The notes beneath the pieces are model-generated. The model did not search any database. It had not been told where the DNA came from and was given only the letters and a program-made list of their open reading frames with translations. This document shows positions 1 to 7,146 of a DNA stretch of 11,962 nucleotides, in pieces; position 1 is the stretch's first letter, and the number at the start of each line of letters is the position of its first letter. Both the position numbers and the translations under genes were made by a program. Origin of the DNA: Candidatus Methanomethylicia archaeon (GTDB lineage Archaea > Thermoproteota > Methanomethylicia > Methanomethylicales > Methanomethylicaceae); contig JANHAI010000011.1 of the NCBI GenBank assembly GCA_024464205.1, positions 1-11,962 of the forward strand, given 5' to 3'.

Positions 1-459
1 GTCGTCAAGGGTCCTGTAGGGGGATTCCCAGTCCATCCAGACGCCCAGGTTCTTGAACTGGCCGGTGGCGACCTTAAGGTTCTCGATCGCGAAGGACTTG
101 CAAGATTTTACAAACCCCTCTATGCCGAGGGCCTCAATCTCCTTCTTGCTCTTTATGCCCATCCTCTTCTCGACCATCACCTCGATGGGCAGCCCGTGCA
201 TGTCGTAGCCGGGCTGGTCCCTCACAAGCCTGCCGTTCATCCTCTGGTGCCTTATGTAAGCGTCCTTGAGGATCTTGTTCCATGCCGTCCCGACGTGTAT
301 TGGGTTAGTGACGTACGGCGGCCCGTCGAGGAAATAGAACTTCTCACCGCCCGCTGCCCTGACCTTGCTTTCGATCTTCCTAGCCTCCCAGAATGAGCGG
401 GCGTCCTCCTCGACAGACTTGAAGTCATAGTCCTTGGAAATCTTACCGATATGCGGCAT
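1..459 (-). CDS. ileS: Isoleucyl-tRNA synthetase, N-terminal part (cut by window edge)
   Basis: Class I aminoacyl-tRNA synthetase that charges tRNA-Ile with isoleucine in the cytoplasm. Only the first 153 codons are present; the 3' part lies beyond position 1. The visible sequence has the family opening: FYFLDGPPYVTNPIHVGTAW (around residues 42-61) carries the HIGH-like ATP-binding motif as HVGT. It is followed by PGYDMHGLPIEV and by NLGVWMDWESPY, both typical of archaeal and eukaryal IleRS. The start is ATG at 459, preceded six bases upstream by an SD-like GAGGCGAT (466-473). The gene is divergent from aglB, and its own TATA-like box lies near 504-512. The alternative ATG slightly upstream is out of frame. 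The family call is firm; editing and anticodon domains cannot be judged. Confidence 0.95.
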   Translation of the reverse strand, partial: MPHIGKISKDYDFKSVEEDARSFWEARKIESKVRAAGGEKFYFLDGPPYVTNPIHVGTAWNKILKDAYIRHQRMNGRLVRDQPGYDMHGLPIEVMVEKRMGIKSKKEIEALGIEGFVKSCKSFAIENLKVATGQFKNLGVWMDWESPYRTLDD

Positions 460-499
460 GGGTCCATCGCCTCAAGGTTCACAATTGATAGGCACCCCT

Positions 500-520
500 G
501 GTGTATTAATTCTTTTTCGG
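500..520 (-). promoter_or_regulatory. Putative ileS promoter (BRE/TATA)
   Basis: Read on the minus strand, a purine-rich CGAAAAA followed by GAATTAATA (504-512) resembles an archaeal BRE plus TATA box. A start site about 25 bases downstream would give a leader of roughly 20 bases containing the SD motif of ileS. This is inferred from spacing only. Confidence 0.5.
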
Positions 521-562
521 GAAACTGCGCCGGAGAGCCATCGAAATGAGGTTACGCCCTCA

Positions 563-577
563 GATAGAGTTAAATTC
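563..577 (+). promoter_or_regulatory. Putative aglB promoter (TATA)
   Basis: AGAGTTAAATTC contains a TATA-like TTAAAT at 570-575. The expected transcription start is near 598, just before GAGGG (605-609) and the ATG at 618. It sits back to back with the ileS promoter in a 158-base divergent spacer that shows nothing else recognisable. Confidence 0.45.
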
Positions 578-617
578 TACCATGCCAAAGGGATTTTGTT
601 TTTAGAGGGCGTTGATA

Positions 618-2636
618 ATGGAGTTAAAAGTGCGCGAGGCACTGGCGACGAGGAAACTGGACATCGCCGTTTATGGGGCTCTTGCCGCGATAACGATACT
701 GGCTGTGGCGATACGCCTCCTCCCGATGAAGTGGGGGATCTACCTTGACGAGTTCGATCCCTACATCCAGTACAAGGGGGCGATGTATGTCGTCGAGAAC
801 GGCTTCAACGCATGGTACAGCTGGTTCGACCCGACCCGGTGGGCCCCATGGGGCGCATACCAGTACCAGGAAGGCCTCCTCGGGGTGCCGTTCACGGGGG
901 CTGCCATTTACCTCTTCCTCCAGGCGATCGGCATCGGGGTCTCGCTTTACAACGTCGCCGTATTCTTCCCGGTCTTCGCCGGGGCGCTCATAGTCATACT
1001 TGCGTTCTTCCTTGGGAAGGAGCTCGTCAACAGGGGGGTAGGCCTCCTATCTGCATTTATAATGGCGATCGACCCGACGTCCGTCCAGAGGACGGCGCTC
1101 GGCTTCTTCGATACCGAATCGGTAGGGATGCTCGGCTTCTTCCTCTCTCTCATCTTCTTCCTCAAAGCCCAGAAAGGCAGGACTATACCCTACTCGATAA
1201 TATCTGGCCTCTCCCTCGCCTACATGGCCTTGGCCTGGAGGGTCTTCCTTTACCCCATGAACTTCATAGCCCTCTTCGCTATAGTAATGGTCCTTATAGG
1301 GAAGTGGAGCAAGCAACTCACGACCTCGATCTCTATAATCTTCTCCATAACACTATTCACGTTGGCTGTTACGCCAAGCTACGGCATATCCCTCGCCATA
1401 TCCCCATACACAATCGTCCCGATAGCGGCATTCGCCATCTGCCTTGTCCGGTCTATGACCGAGACAATAGAGGACCAGAGGCGCCGCCAGCTCATCTCCC
1501 TATACATCGTCATAGGCCTCGTCGTTGCCTTCGGTGCGCTCATGCTCACGGGCATCTTCGGGGACATATCAGGGAAGTTCCTCGCCCTGATCAACCCCTT
1601 TTCGCGCGCTGAGATAAGATCCGTCGGCACCGTCGGTGAGCAGTTCCCCTCGATCTGGAGCCACTTCTTCTACTACTACCACCTCCTCGTGATCCTGGCG
1701 CCACTCGGAGTCTATTACGCGATCAAGAGGGGGAAGAGGGTAGACATATTCATCGTCCTCCTGGCTCTTACCGCCCTCTACGGCGCAGGCTCTTACGTCA
1801 GGCTTCTCATCCTCGTGGCACCGACGATCAGCATACTTGCAGGCTACGCCTTGGTCAGGCTGATGTCTAGCGTCTCGACCGTCATCAGGCAGCAGGCAGA
1901 TCGGAAGGTCAGGGCCGGCCTTCTTAGCAAGTACTACGGCGCCTTCGTGATAGCGATCGTGGTTATTGCGATGATTCCGGTCGCTTACACGAACCTCCGC
2001 GGCGCTGACCGCCCTGCCATGATAGTGTCCTCCTCGACGGGCGTGCAAGCCTCGATACCGGACTGGATGGAGGCGCTCGCCTGGATGAGGGACAACCTGC
2101 CGCCAGATTCCGTCATCGGGACTTGGTGGGATTACGGGTATTGGATCAACGTCATGGCGAACCTCTCGGTCGTCGACGACAACTCGACGACAAACGGCAC
2201 GCAGATCCAGCTCGTCGCCGAAGCATTCCTCAACAACGAGACGATCTCGCTCCGGAACTTCAAGATGCTCAATGTGACGCATGTCGTCGTCTTCGAGCCG
2301 TTCCAGCCGATCATGCAGAGCCCGCCACTGGCGCTCCCGCCTTGGCAGATACTCGGTGACTTTGAGAAGTCAACTGCCATGATGGTCTGGGTTGGCTACA
2401 ACTCCAGCGAATACATTCAGTCCATACCGATCAACCTCGGCGGGCAGATACTCAACTACCCGCTGCCTGCAGGGCCAAAGGCTGCCGACGCAACCCTCTA
2501 CAAGCTCCTCTTCTACCCATATATCTCGGGCTACCAGCATTACCTCAATATAACGATCAACCCGCCGCAGAACTACCAGCTGATATTCAGCTCTAGCGAC
2601 GCGTGGGTGCTTGTCTACAAGATAAACTACCCGTAG
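618..2636 (+). CDS. aglB: AglB/STT3-type oligosaccharyltransferase
   Basis: Membrane enzyme that transfers a lipid-linked oligosaccharide to Asn in N-x-S/T sequons of secreted proteins, acting on the outer face of the cytoplasmic membrane. The 672-residue product has many hydrophobic segments up to about residue 460, then a soluble C-terminal domain. Visible family motifs are: first acidic motif in LDEFDPYIQY (about 44-49); second acidic motif FFDTE (D165, E167); the TIXE-like loop TVGEQ (338-342); and the catalytic-domain signature WWDYG (503-507), preceded by GT. The compact C-terminus ends soon after VLVYKINYP, as in short archaeal AglB forms. ATG 618 is chosen because GAGGG lies eight bases before it; TTG 612 would sit only two bases from that SD. 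It is monocistronic, the only plus-strand gene here, and converges on nop10 with a 23-base gap. Confidence 0.95.
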   Translation: MELKVREALATRKLDIAVYGALAAITILAVAIRLLPMKWGIYLDEFDPYIQYKGAMYVVENGFNAWYSWFDPTRWAPWGAYQYQEGLLGVPFTGAAIYLFLQAIGIGVSLYNVAVFFPVFAGALIVILAFFLGKELVNRGVGLLSAFIMAIDPTSVQRTALGFFDTESVGMLGFFLSLIFFLKAQKGRTIPYSIISGLSLAYMALAWRVFLYPMNFIALFAIVMVLIGKWSKQLTTSISIIFSITLFTLAVTPSYGISLAISPYTIVPIAAFAICLVRSMTETIEDQRRRQLISLYIVIGLVVAFGALMLTGIFGDISGKFLALINPFSRAEIRSVGTVGEQFPSIWSHFFYYYHLLVILAPLGVYYAIKRGKRVDIFIVLLALTALYGAGSYVRLLILVAPTISILAGYALVRLMSSVSTVIRQQADRKVRAGLLSKYYGAFVIAIVVIAMIPVAYTNLRGADRPAMIVSSSTGVQASIPDWMEALAWMRDNLPPDSVIGTWWDYGYWINVMANLSVVDDNSTTNGTQIQLVAEAFLNNETISLRNFKMLNVTHVVVFEPFQPIMQSPPLALPPWQILGDFEKSTAMMVWVGYNSSEYIQSIPINLGGQILNYPLPAGPKAADATLYKLLFYPYISGYQHYLNITINPPQNYQLIFSSSDAWVLVYKINYP

Positions 2637-2641
2637 CGCCC

Positions 2642-2655
2642 ACTCCCTACGGAGT
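2642..2655. terminator. Hairpin in the convergent aglB/nop10 spacer
   Basis: ACTCC (2642-2646), a four-base loop and GGAGT (2651-2655) form a perfect five-base-pair inverted repeat. It lies between two convergent stop codons (aglB TAG at 2634-2636, nop10 TAG at 2660-2662). It could help end transcription from both sides, but there is no long T tract, so the role is inferred from position. Confidence 0.35.
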
Positions 2656-2659
2656 CAGG

Positions 2660-2848
2660 CTAATTTCCCTCTCTCGATGCCCCGTCCCCTTTCTCGAGCC
2701 TCAGCGCCAACCTGAACCTGCTGTACTTGTCGTCCGGGGAGAACTTTGCAGGGTGGGGGTTCCTGAGGGTGCCACCGCACCTTGGGCACTTCGTGGGGCT
2801 CAACGTGTATTCCCCGCAGCTGCTGCACTTCCTTATCAGACCCTTCAT
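2660..2848 (-). CDS. nop10: H/ACA ribonucleoprotein Nop10
   Basis: Small zinc-ribbon protein of the archaeal H/ACA guide RNP. It binds the catalytic subunit Cbf5 and supports guide-directed pseudouridylation of rRNA. The product has 62 residues, usual for the family. Zinc ligands are C8, C11, C21 and C24 in two CxxC pairs. The family signature HPAKFSPDDKY follows in the middle, where other members have HPxRFSPxDxY. The start is ATG 2848; a longer in-frame reading upstream runs into aif2a coding sequence and lacks family similarity. The aif2a stop codon lies 11 bases upstream within an AGGTGAT motif that can serve as SD, so the two genes are very probably cotranscribed and translationally coupled. 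Confidence 0.93.
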   Translation of the reverse strand: MKGLIRKCSSCGEYTLSPTKCPRCGGTLRNPHPAKFSPDDKYSRFRLALRLEKGDGASREGN

Positions 2849-2858
2849 GCTTCCCCAA

Positions 2859-3644
2859 TCACCTGGTGAACTCGCCCTTGCCACCGGCCTTCTCCAGCCT
2901 CGCCAGTATAACATCGGCGGTCTTCTTCATCTGGTCCTCCGCTGCCTTGTAGTCCTTGGCCGTAACCTCGATCCTATAATTTGGCGAACCAAGGTAGGTG
3001 ATCGTCACTTTCGCCTCTTTTGATGCCGACTCCTTTATCCCCTTCATGATGCTATCCTTAATCTCCTCGACGCCGCGCGGGTTGTTGGAAGTCAGCTTAA
3101 TGACTCCGGCGACACTCACGACCGGCGTCTCGATATGCCCCTTCGACGCCTCATATATGGCGCTGGCCCAGTCCTCCGGCATCCCCGCCTCGAGGAGCGC
3201 CTTCGGTCCCCTGCTGCTTGCGCTTTCCAGAGCAGAATAGAGGTCGCCATAGTGGTCCTCAAGCGGAATCCCTGCGACCTTCACCCCTTCAGCGTAGCTT
3301 TTCCCGAGCGCCTTCGAAGCGCTCTCGAGTAGCTTCTCTGCCTTCTTCAACTTCTTGTACTGGATAAGCTTCTCCTTCTTCTCCCGCTCCGTGACCTTCC
3401 TCAGGGAGCAGTCGATGTGCCCTTTCTTCTCGTCGATCCTGATGACCTTGAGCACCAGCTTCTGTCCTTCCTTGACAAAATCCTTGATGTTCTTGACCCA
3501 AGTGGAGGCGACCTCTCCGATCGGTATGTATCCGTTCTTCTCGTACTCGTCGATCGAGACGTAGACGCCGTGCTCCATCAGCTTCACAGCAGTGGCTATC
3601 ACATACTCGCCTATCTCGGGGTAATCCTTCTTCCTGAGAACCAT
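2859..3644 (-). CDS. aif2a: Translation initiation factor 2, alpha subunit
   Basis: Alpha subunit of the aIF2 heterotrimer that delivers initiator Met-tRNA to the small ribosomal subunit. The 261-residue product has the family architecture. An N-terminal S1 domain (about residues 8-85) includes GVYVSIDEY and the conserved EVASTWVKNIKDFVKEGQ stretch, then KGHIDCSLRKV. A lysine-rich helical middle domain (about 90-170) follows, then a C-terminal alpha-beta domain with a YLGSPNYRIEVTAKDYKAAE segment that binds the gamma subunit. It stops at about 261 residues without the basic tail seen in some relatives. Start is ATG 3644; GGGATGAT just upstream is a plausible SD. Sixteen more codons are open upstream but do not match the family. 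It follows rps27e after 156 bases and leads directly into nop10. Confidence 0.95.
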   Translation of the reverse strand: MVLRKKDYPEIGEYVIATAVKLMEHGVYVSIDEYEKNGYIPIGEVASTWVKNIKDFVKEGQKLVLKVIRIDEKKGHIDCSLRKVTEREKKEKLIQYKKLKKAEKLLESASKALGKSYAEGVKVAGIPLEDHYGDLYSALESASSRGPKALLEAGMPEDWASAIYEASKGHIETPVVSVAGVIKLTSNNPRGVEEIKDSIMKGIKESASKEAKVTITYLGSPNYRIEVTAKDYKAAEDQMKKTADVILARLEKAGGKGEFTR

Positions 3645-3707
3645 CTTTACATCATCCCAGACGCACCGCCGAAGAAGCGATGGTCGATACATATGGAATT
3701 AGGAGAT

Positions 3708-3722
3708 GGGTAATAAGCATAT
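3708..3722 (-). promoter_or_regulatory. Possible aif2a-nop10 promoter
   Basis: On the minus strand AATATGCTTATTACC gives a weak TATA-like CTTATTA (3711-3717). The start site would fall near 3687, leaving a leader of about 40 bases before ATG 3644. The rest of the 156-base spacer shows a T-rich tract and short GC-rich inverted repeats only. A second AT-rich candidate, CATATGTAT near 3688-3696, cannot be excluded. Confidence 0.3.
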
Positions 3723-3739
3723 TGGGGCTCTCTGGCTTA

Positions 3740-3790
3740 GGCCCCCTAAAAAGAAATGAGGTGCGCATAAGGCGGACCTAGCGCGCCGCC
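3740..3790 (-). terminator. Possible rps27e transcription terminator
   Basis: Downstream of the rps27e stop on the minus strand is a small GGCGG/CCGCC inverted repeat. It is followed by TTTCTTTTT (3748-3756), a U-rich run of the kind that ends archaeal transcripts. A further GGGGC/GCCCC repeat lies just beyond. Together they suggest that the pcn-to-rps27e transcript ends, at least partly, before aif2a. Confidence 0.4.
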
Positions 3791-3800
3791 CGATCCAGCC

Positions 3801-3998
3801 TCAGCTTATCTCCTTCACTTTGTCTGACAGTATCTTCGTCTTGCCGCCAGTCGGCAGAGCAAGATCCTTCCCGCATATACTGCACTTGACCACAGAAGCC
3901 ACATTTGAGAATACCGTCTGCTCATTCCCGCACTCAGGGCACTGCACCCTGTAGAACTTGCTCCTCGGCATTGGCGTAAGCATCTCTTTCCTCTTCAA
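3801..3998 (-). CDS. rps27e: Ribosomal protein S27e
   Basis: Zinc-finger protein of the archaeal and eukaryal small ribosomal subunit. The 65-residue product carries two CxxC pairs, C20/C23 in VQCPECGNEQTVFS and C39/C42 in KCSICG. The family ending LALPTGGKTKIL follows. The MPRSKFYRV segment before the first zinc pair is also typical. I chose TTG 3998 because GAGGTGA, a near-perfect SD, sits six bases upstream; that SD also contains the rpl44e stop codon. The alternative ATG at 3983 would shorten the protein by five residues and lacks an equally good SD. The gene is last in the pcn-priL-priS-gins51-rpl44e-rps27e string. Confidence 0.95.
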   Translation of the reverse strand: MKRKEMLTPMPRSKFYRVQCPECGNEQTVFSNVASVVKCSICGKDLALPTGGKTKILSDKVKEIS

Positions 3999-4009
3999 GC
4001 GATTTCACC

Positions 4010-4285
4010 TCATACGATCTCGAGCTTCTTCAGCCTGATGCCCTTCCTCTGGTTCTGGTAGCCGCATTTCTTGCACTTGAGCTTAAGGCTCATCTTCTTC
4101 GTGGTCTTCGCGGTCCTCTTCTGAACGGGCTTCCTCGAGCTACCGTAGCCTTTCTTCTTCCTTTCATACCTTCGGGTACCTTCGGCAAGTGCCCGCTCCT
4201 TCCCCTTCTTGTACAGCGTTACGCTGTGAGACGTGTAAGCCTTGCACTTCGGACAGTATGTGTTTATCTCTTTTGGCGCTTTCAT
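4010..4285 (-). CDS. rpl44e: Ribosomal protein L44e (eL42)
   Basis: Large-subunit ribosomal protein found near the E site in archaea and eukaryotes. The 91-residue product begins MKAPKEINTYCPKCKAYTSH and ends in KLKCKKCGYQNQRKGIRLKK, giving zinc pairs C11/C14 and C71/C74. A very basic middle (about residues 25-65) suits rRNA binding. ATG 4285 is preferred because the family starts MKxPK and GGGA lies eight bases before it. The upstream ATG 4294 overlaps the gins51 stop as ATGA and would add three residues, so it remains possible. Either way translation is probably coupled to gins51. Confidence 0.94.
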   Translation of the reverse strand: MKAPKEINTYCPKCKAYTSHSVTLYKKGKERALAEGTRRYERKKKGYGSSRKPVQKRTAKTTKKMSLKLKCKKCGYQNQRKGIRLKKLEIV

Positions 4286-4290
4286 ATTGA

Positions 4291-4770
4291 TCATCCCTTC
4301 CGTATCTCGGTCGCAAGCCCCCTCTTTATGAGGGCCTCCGCGTTCTGTGCTGGTAGCAGCACGACATCCTCCGACTTATAGGGGCCATACGTTTTTAAAT
4401 CTACCCCTACGAACGATGGGACATCTCGGAGCAGCCTCGTTAATATCCTTTTCGCAGGCTCGGAAGCCCCTGCCGCTGGAGCATCCTTCTTCGCCGGAAT
4501 GGCGCCCCCCTCGGTCGGCATCAGGAGCTCCTCATTTAGCCCACCCGAGACTAGCGCCTCGCAGATCTTCGCCTTTCTTATCAGCCTCAGTTCCTCGATC
4601 ATACGCCTGACCCTCGCTGCCTCGGCCGCCCTCAGCGTCGCATAGTTCCCTGACCCCCCCTCGAGCGAGGAGAGGTAATTCGCGACGTCCTCCTCGAAAG
4701 CTGGAGGCGGCTTGACCAGCCCGTTCGCCTCCCTCTCGCTGGTCCAGAATTCTATAATCTTTTTGTACAA
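4291..4770 (-). CDS. gins51: GINS complex subunit (Gins51/Gins15 type)
   Basis: Subunit of the GINS assembly that binds MCM and the Cdc45/GAN-like protein in the archaeal replicative helicase complex. The 159-residue product has the A-B order of the Gins51 class. An N-terminal helical A domain (about 1-85) contains a charged ARVRRMIEELRLIRKAKI helix. An Ala/Pro-rich linker (about 90-110) follows. The C-terminal beta-rich B domain contains FVGVDLKTYGPYKSEDVVLL and NAEALIKRGLA. TTG 4770 is chosen because AAGG and GTGATT lie just upstream and it falls four bases after the priS stop. An ATG at 4869 is in frame but lies inside priS, and the extra residues do not look like the family. No Gins23 partner is in this window. 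Confidence 0.85.
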   Translation of the reverse strand: MYKKIIEFWTSEREANGLVKPPPAFEEDVANYLSSLEGGSGNYATLRAAEAARVRRMIEELRLIRKAKICEALVSGGLNEELLMPTEGGAIPAKKDAPAAGASEPAKRILTRLLRDVPSFVGVDLKTYGPYKSEDVVLLPAQNAEALIKRGLATEIRKG

Positions 4771-4774
4771 GCAA

Positions 4775-6007
4775 TCACGACCTTGGTTCGGCTGCCCCCT
4801 TGCAGATGAGGTAGAGACCGAATGCCTTTGGGACCTCCATCTCAACGCTGCTGGCAGGGCCTGCCTCATGGTCCCCTATCCTGACTCGAGGCATACCCTT
4901 CACATAAACCTTTATGCTGCCGCCCCTGAATGCGACGGCGCTTCTCAAGGGATCGAAGCTTTCGAGCTCGCTGTAATCCAGCCTCACAGCCCTGAGCGCC
5001 GTCTTTCCGTGGAGAGTGTTTGGGTGCCTTATGAGCCTCTTCACGTCAAGAGTAACCCTCTCGTCGATAGCGCAGGCGTTCTCCGCGGCAGCCGCGAGTG
5101 CTATCCTCACCACGCTCTCGAGGCTGTACCCCTTGATGCCGCCCCAAAAGGGAGGGTCCGATGCTATGTTCTCGAGGAACTTTGCCCTGTTCCTGCAGAT
5201 CGTGTCAGCGACCGCCGCGCTCTTCACTACCTGCCTAAGCTGATCCTCAGTGCACTTGCTAATGTATGCATAGATTGCCCTTGCGATCCTCCCCCTCCAC
5301 CCGCCGTCGCGCATGTCAGGGCCGAGGAAAGCCCCCTCCCTTGCTATCTCCCTGAAGCCGTGGTCCCTCGGATCGAGGCCGACCCCCCTCACATAGTCCG
5401 CCACCTCCCTCCTCCCGTCGCTCCCGAGTCTCCTGAGCCTTTCGTCGAGGATGTGGAGGTGGTAGCCCCTGTGGCCGGAGAAGCATATCTCGATCTCCTT
5501 CTGCGAGACCCCGAAGTCCGGTATCATGAAGTCGTCGATGAGCTTGAACGCCTCTTCCTTGGCGACCTTGAGGCACTCCTCGCAGACCCACGTCTCGGTC
5601 TCGAGCTTCTTCATGCCGCACTTTGGGCAGGCAGCAGGCGGGAACCCCCTCCCAGCAGCGCCGCAGTCGAGGCACCTCCAGGTGTCGTGGTCAGCCTTGC
5701 ACGCCGTCGGTATGTGGTCAGCGTCGATGTCGAAGACCAGATCCGCCCCTTGCCATCCCTTACCTACCATATCGGGGGCGCTTGGGGTATCGTAGTAAGC
5801 CGATGAGTAGTAGGCGTTCGCAGGCGCCTTCACCTCCAAGTACTCCTTCAGTGCCCTGGCGCTGGCGAATTGGAGGTGCCTTATCATTACCTGCTCCCCG
5901 AACTGCAGGAAGGCGAACTCCCTGGCGGCAAACCCGGGGACTTCGAGGCCCTCCGCTGCCAGCCTAGAGTAGTAGTCCCTGAATGCGTCGATTACGACCT
6001 TATGCAG
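4775..6007 (-). CDS. priS: DNA primase small (catalytic) subunit, non-ATG start inferred
   Basis: Catalytic subunit of the archaeal/eukaryal primase that makes primers for replication. Reading from CTG 6007 gives 410 residues. Key features: AFRDYY (about 8-13) and REFAF (about 30-34) in the N-terminal region; MIRHLQF from residue 41; catalytic Asp pair in LVFDIDADH (D93, D95); the SGHRGYH nucleotide-binding motif (177-183); and the third-Asp region LDVKRLIRHPNTLHGK near the C-terminus. A zinc region between the two has three CxxC pairs (about 112-145). The first ATG is at 5887, but it would delete the conserved REFAF block. The extension has no ATG, GTG or TTG before an in-frame TGA at 6068-6070. 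CTG 6007 follows a GGAGG-rich stretch. It overlaps the priL stop and gins51 follows closely. Family certain; start uncertain (5887 is the minimal form). Confidence 0.85.
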   Translation of the reverse strand: MHKVVIDAFRDYYSRLAAEGLEVPGFAAREFAFLQFGEQVMIRHLQFASARALKEYLEVKAPANAYYSSAYYDTPSAPDMVGKGWQGADLVFDIDADHIPTACKADHDTWRCLDCGAAGRGFPPAACPKCGMKKLETETWVCEECLKVAKEEAFKLIDDFMIPDFGVSQKEIEICFSGHRGYHLHILDERLRRLGSDGRREVADYVRGVGLDPRDHGFREIAREGAFLGPDMRDGGWRGRIARAIYAYISKCTEDQLRQVVKSAAVADTICRNRAKFLENIASDPPFWGGIKGYSLESVVRIALAAAAENACAIDERVTLDVKRLIRHPNTLHGKTALRAVRLDYSELESFDPLRSAVAFRGGSIKVYVKGMPRVRIGDHEAGPASSVEMEVPKAFGLYLICKGAAEPRS

Positions 6008-7085
6008 ACCCCCTCCCCCCTCCGCCCTTTGCCCCCTGTGCCACTCCCCCGTTCCGCCGCTGATCCTTCAGCCTCAACCTGTAGTACCTGAGGGGGTGCG
6101 TGACCCTGCTGCACGTCCTGTCAGGGTTTACGCAGAGTCCGAACGATCTTAAGACATCGCACTTGGGCGGCGAATACTTGGTCCTAGATCCGCTCATCCC
6201 CGCGATGTGCTCCACCTGGTACCTCGCCTTCCCCTCGTCAAAGTCTGCCACATTCCCGAAACGCCTCAGCACATCCTCGACGCCCTCGCCCACATTTATC
6301 ATGAAAGTCGTTATGGCGAACCTCGCCATATGCGAGACGCTCTTGCCTGAGGCGAGATCCCCCATTATTGCCTGTATGCACGGGGGTATCGCCCCATCCA
6401 CAAGTCCCTGGGGCGCCTCTTCCTCGAACGTACCCTTCCTCTCCTCGGCTAGCTTGAGCAGCCCCTCGAGGTGCGGCATGAGCAGCTGCGGTAGATCGAA
6501 CTTCCTGATCTCCTCCTCGCTAGCCCTCCTCACTATCCTGAGCTTCAAATTCTCAGCAAGGAGCCTTGCGAAGTCCTTTGCCTTAAGGTAGACGTGCCCC
6601 CCATTGAGGTACTTGTTGGTCAGCTTCCAAGATACGGAGTGGAACTGTGGGGCCACCTCGAGGTATTGCCATACCCCCAGCCTGAAGTCCAGCTTCTCCC
6701 ACTCAAGCGATATCGGATTCGCTTCCACCTTCCAGCCGAAGCTCGCATTCCCTATCTCTTCCAGCTTCGAGATCGGCTCCTTCCTGAGCTCCTCCTCGCA
6801 CCTCTTTGCCTCTGAGGTCGCGAACCGGTTCACGAGCCACGTTATCTTGGACGCGTAGACGAAGGCAAGCGCAAGTGGGTACGAAAGGATCTCGGTCTCA
6901 GGGTCCGAGGTTTCAGTTGTGACCTCCTCCCCGAGGATGCTGGACCTGACCCTCTCCACGGCCCTCCTGACCACGTTGCTGAACTCGGGTCCCGCTAAGT
7001 CTGAGATGGAGAGGTTCCTGCCCTCGATGAAAGCCGCAGCCTTCTGAAGGAACGGGTACTTAGCCAGGTCCTCTTTTGCCAGCAT
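6000..7085 (-). CDS. priL: DNA primase large subunit (Fe-S)
   Basis: Non-catalytic large primase subunit that helps initiate and hand off primers. The 361-residue product has the four cysteines expected to hold a 4Fe-4S cluster: C236 in AIPPCIQAI, C309 and C318 in PPKCDVLRSFGLC, and C325 in RTCSRVTHPL. The N-terminal half is a helical domain that would contact PriS. The tail after HPLRYYRLRL is unusual: NGGVAQGAKGGGGRGSA (about 345-361) is Gly-rich and disorder-like, encoded by a G-rich tract that runs into the upstream part of the priS frame. Start is ATG 7085 with GGGATGAG upstream; pcn ends 61 bases before. The TAA stop at 6000-6002 overlaps the proposed priS start. Confidence 0.94.
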   Translation of the reverse strand: MLAKEDLAKYPFLQKAAAFIEGRNLSISDLAGPEFSNVVRRAVERVRSSILGEEVTTETSDPETEILSYPLALAFVYASKITWLVNRFATSEAKRCEEELRKEPISKLEEIGNASFGWKVEANPISLEWEKLDFRLGVWQYLEVAPQFHSVSWKLTNKYLNGGHVYLKAKDFARLLAENLKLRIVRRASEEEIRKFDLPQLLMPHLEGLLKLAEERKGTFEEEAPQGLVDGAIPPCIQAIMGDLASGKSVSHMARFAITTFMINVGEGVEDVLRRFGNVADFDEGKARYQVEHIAGMSGSRTKYSPPKCDVLRSFGLCVNPDRTCSRVTHPLRYYRLRLKDQRRNGGVAQGAKGGGGRGSA

Positions 7086-7146
7086 CTATCTCATCCCAAA
7101 GCCCATGGGAGGCCGGGGGCTGAAGAGGGAAGGCCCTGGCGTCCCC

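Noticed and set aside
1569..2282. 237-codon minus-strand frame opposite aglB
   Set aside because: It is a shadow of the aglB coding sequence, rich in Arg, Asp and Val repeats, with no family resemblance.
3730..3760. Possible tRNA or C/D-box RNA in the rps27e-aif2a spacer
   Set aside because: The GGGGC/GCCCC stem is only five pairs, there are no D or T-arm sequences, and no paired C and D boxes at proper spacing.
4391..4401. TATA-like GATTTAAAAAC on the minus strand inside gins51, upstream of rpl44e
   Set aside because: These bases encode the conserved VDLKTYG motif of the GINS B domain, so the AT-rich run is explained by coding, and the distance to rpl44e would leave a leader of over 80 bases.
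4712..5806. Long plus-strand open frame (364 codons) opposite priS
   Set aside because: It lies antisense to a clearly conserved primase gene, is Pro/Val/Glu-rich with no recognisable motif, and reflects the G+C-rich codon pattern of priS.
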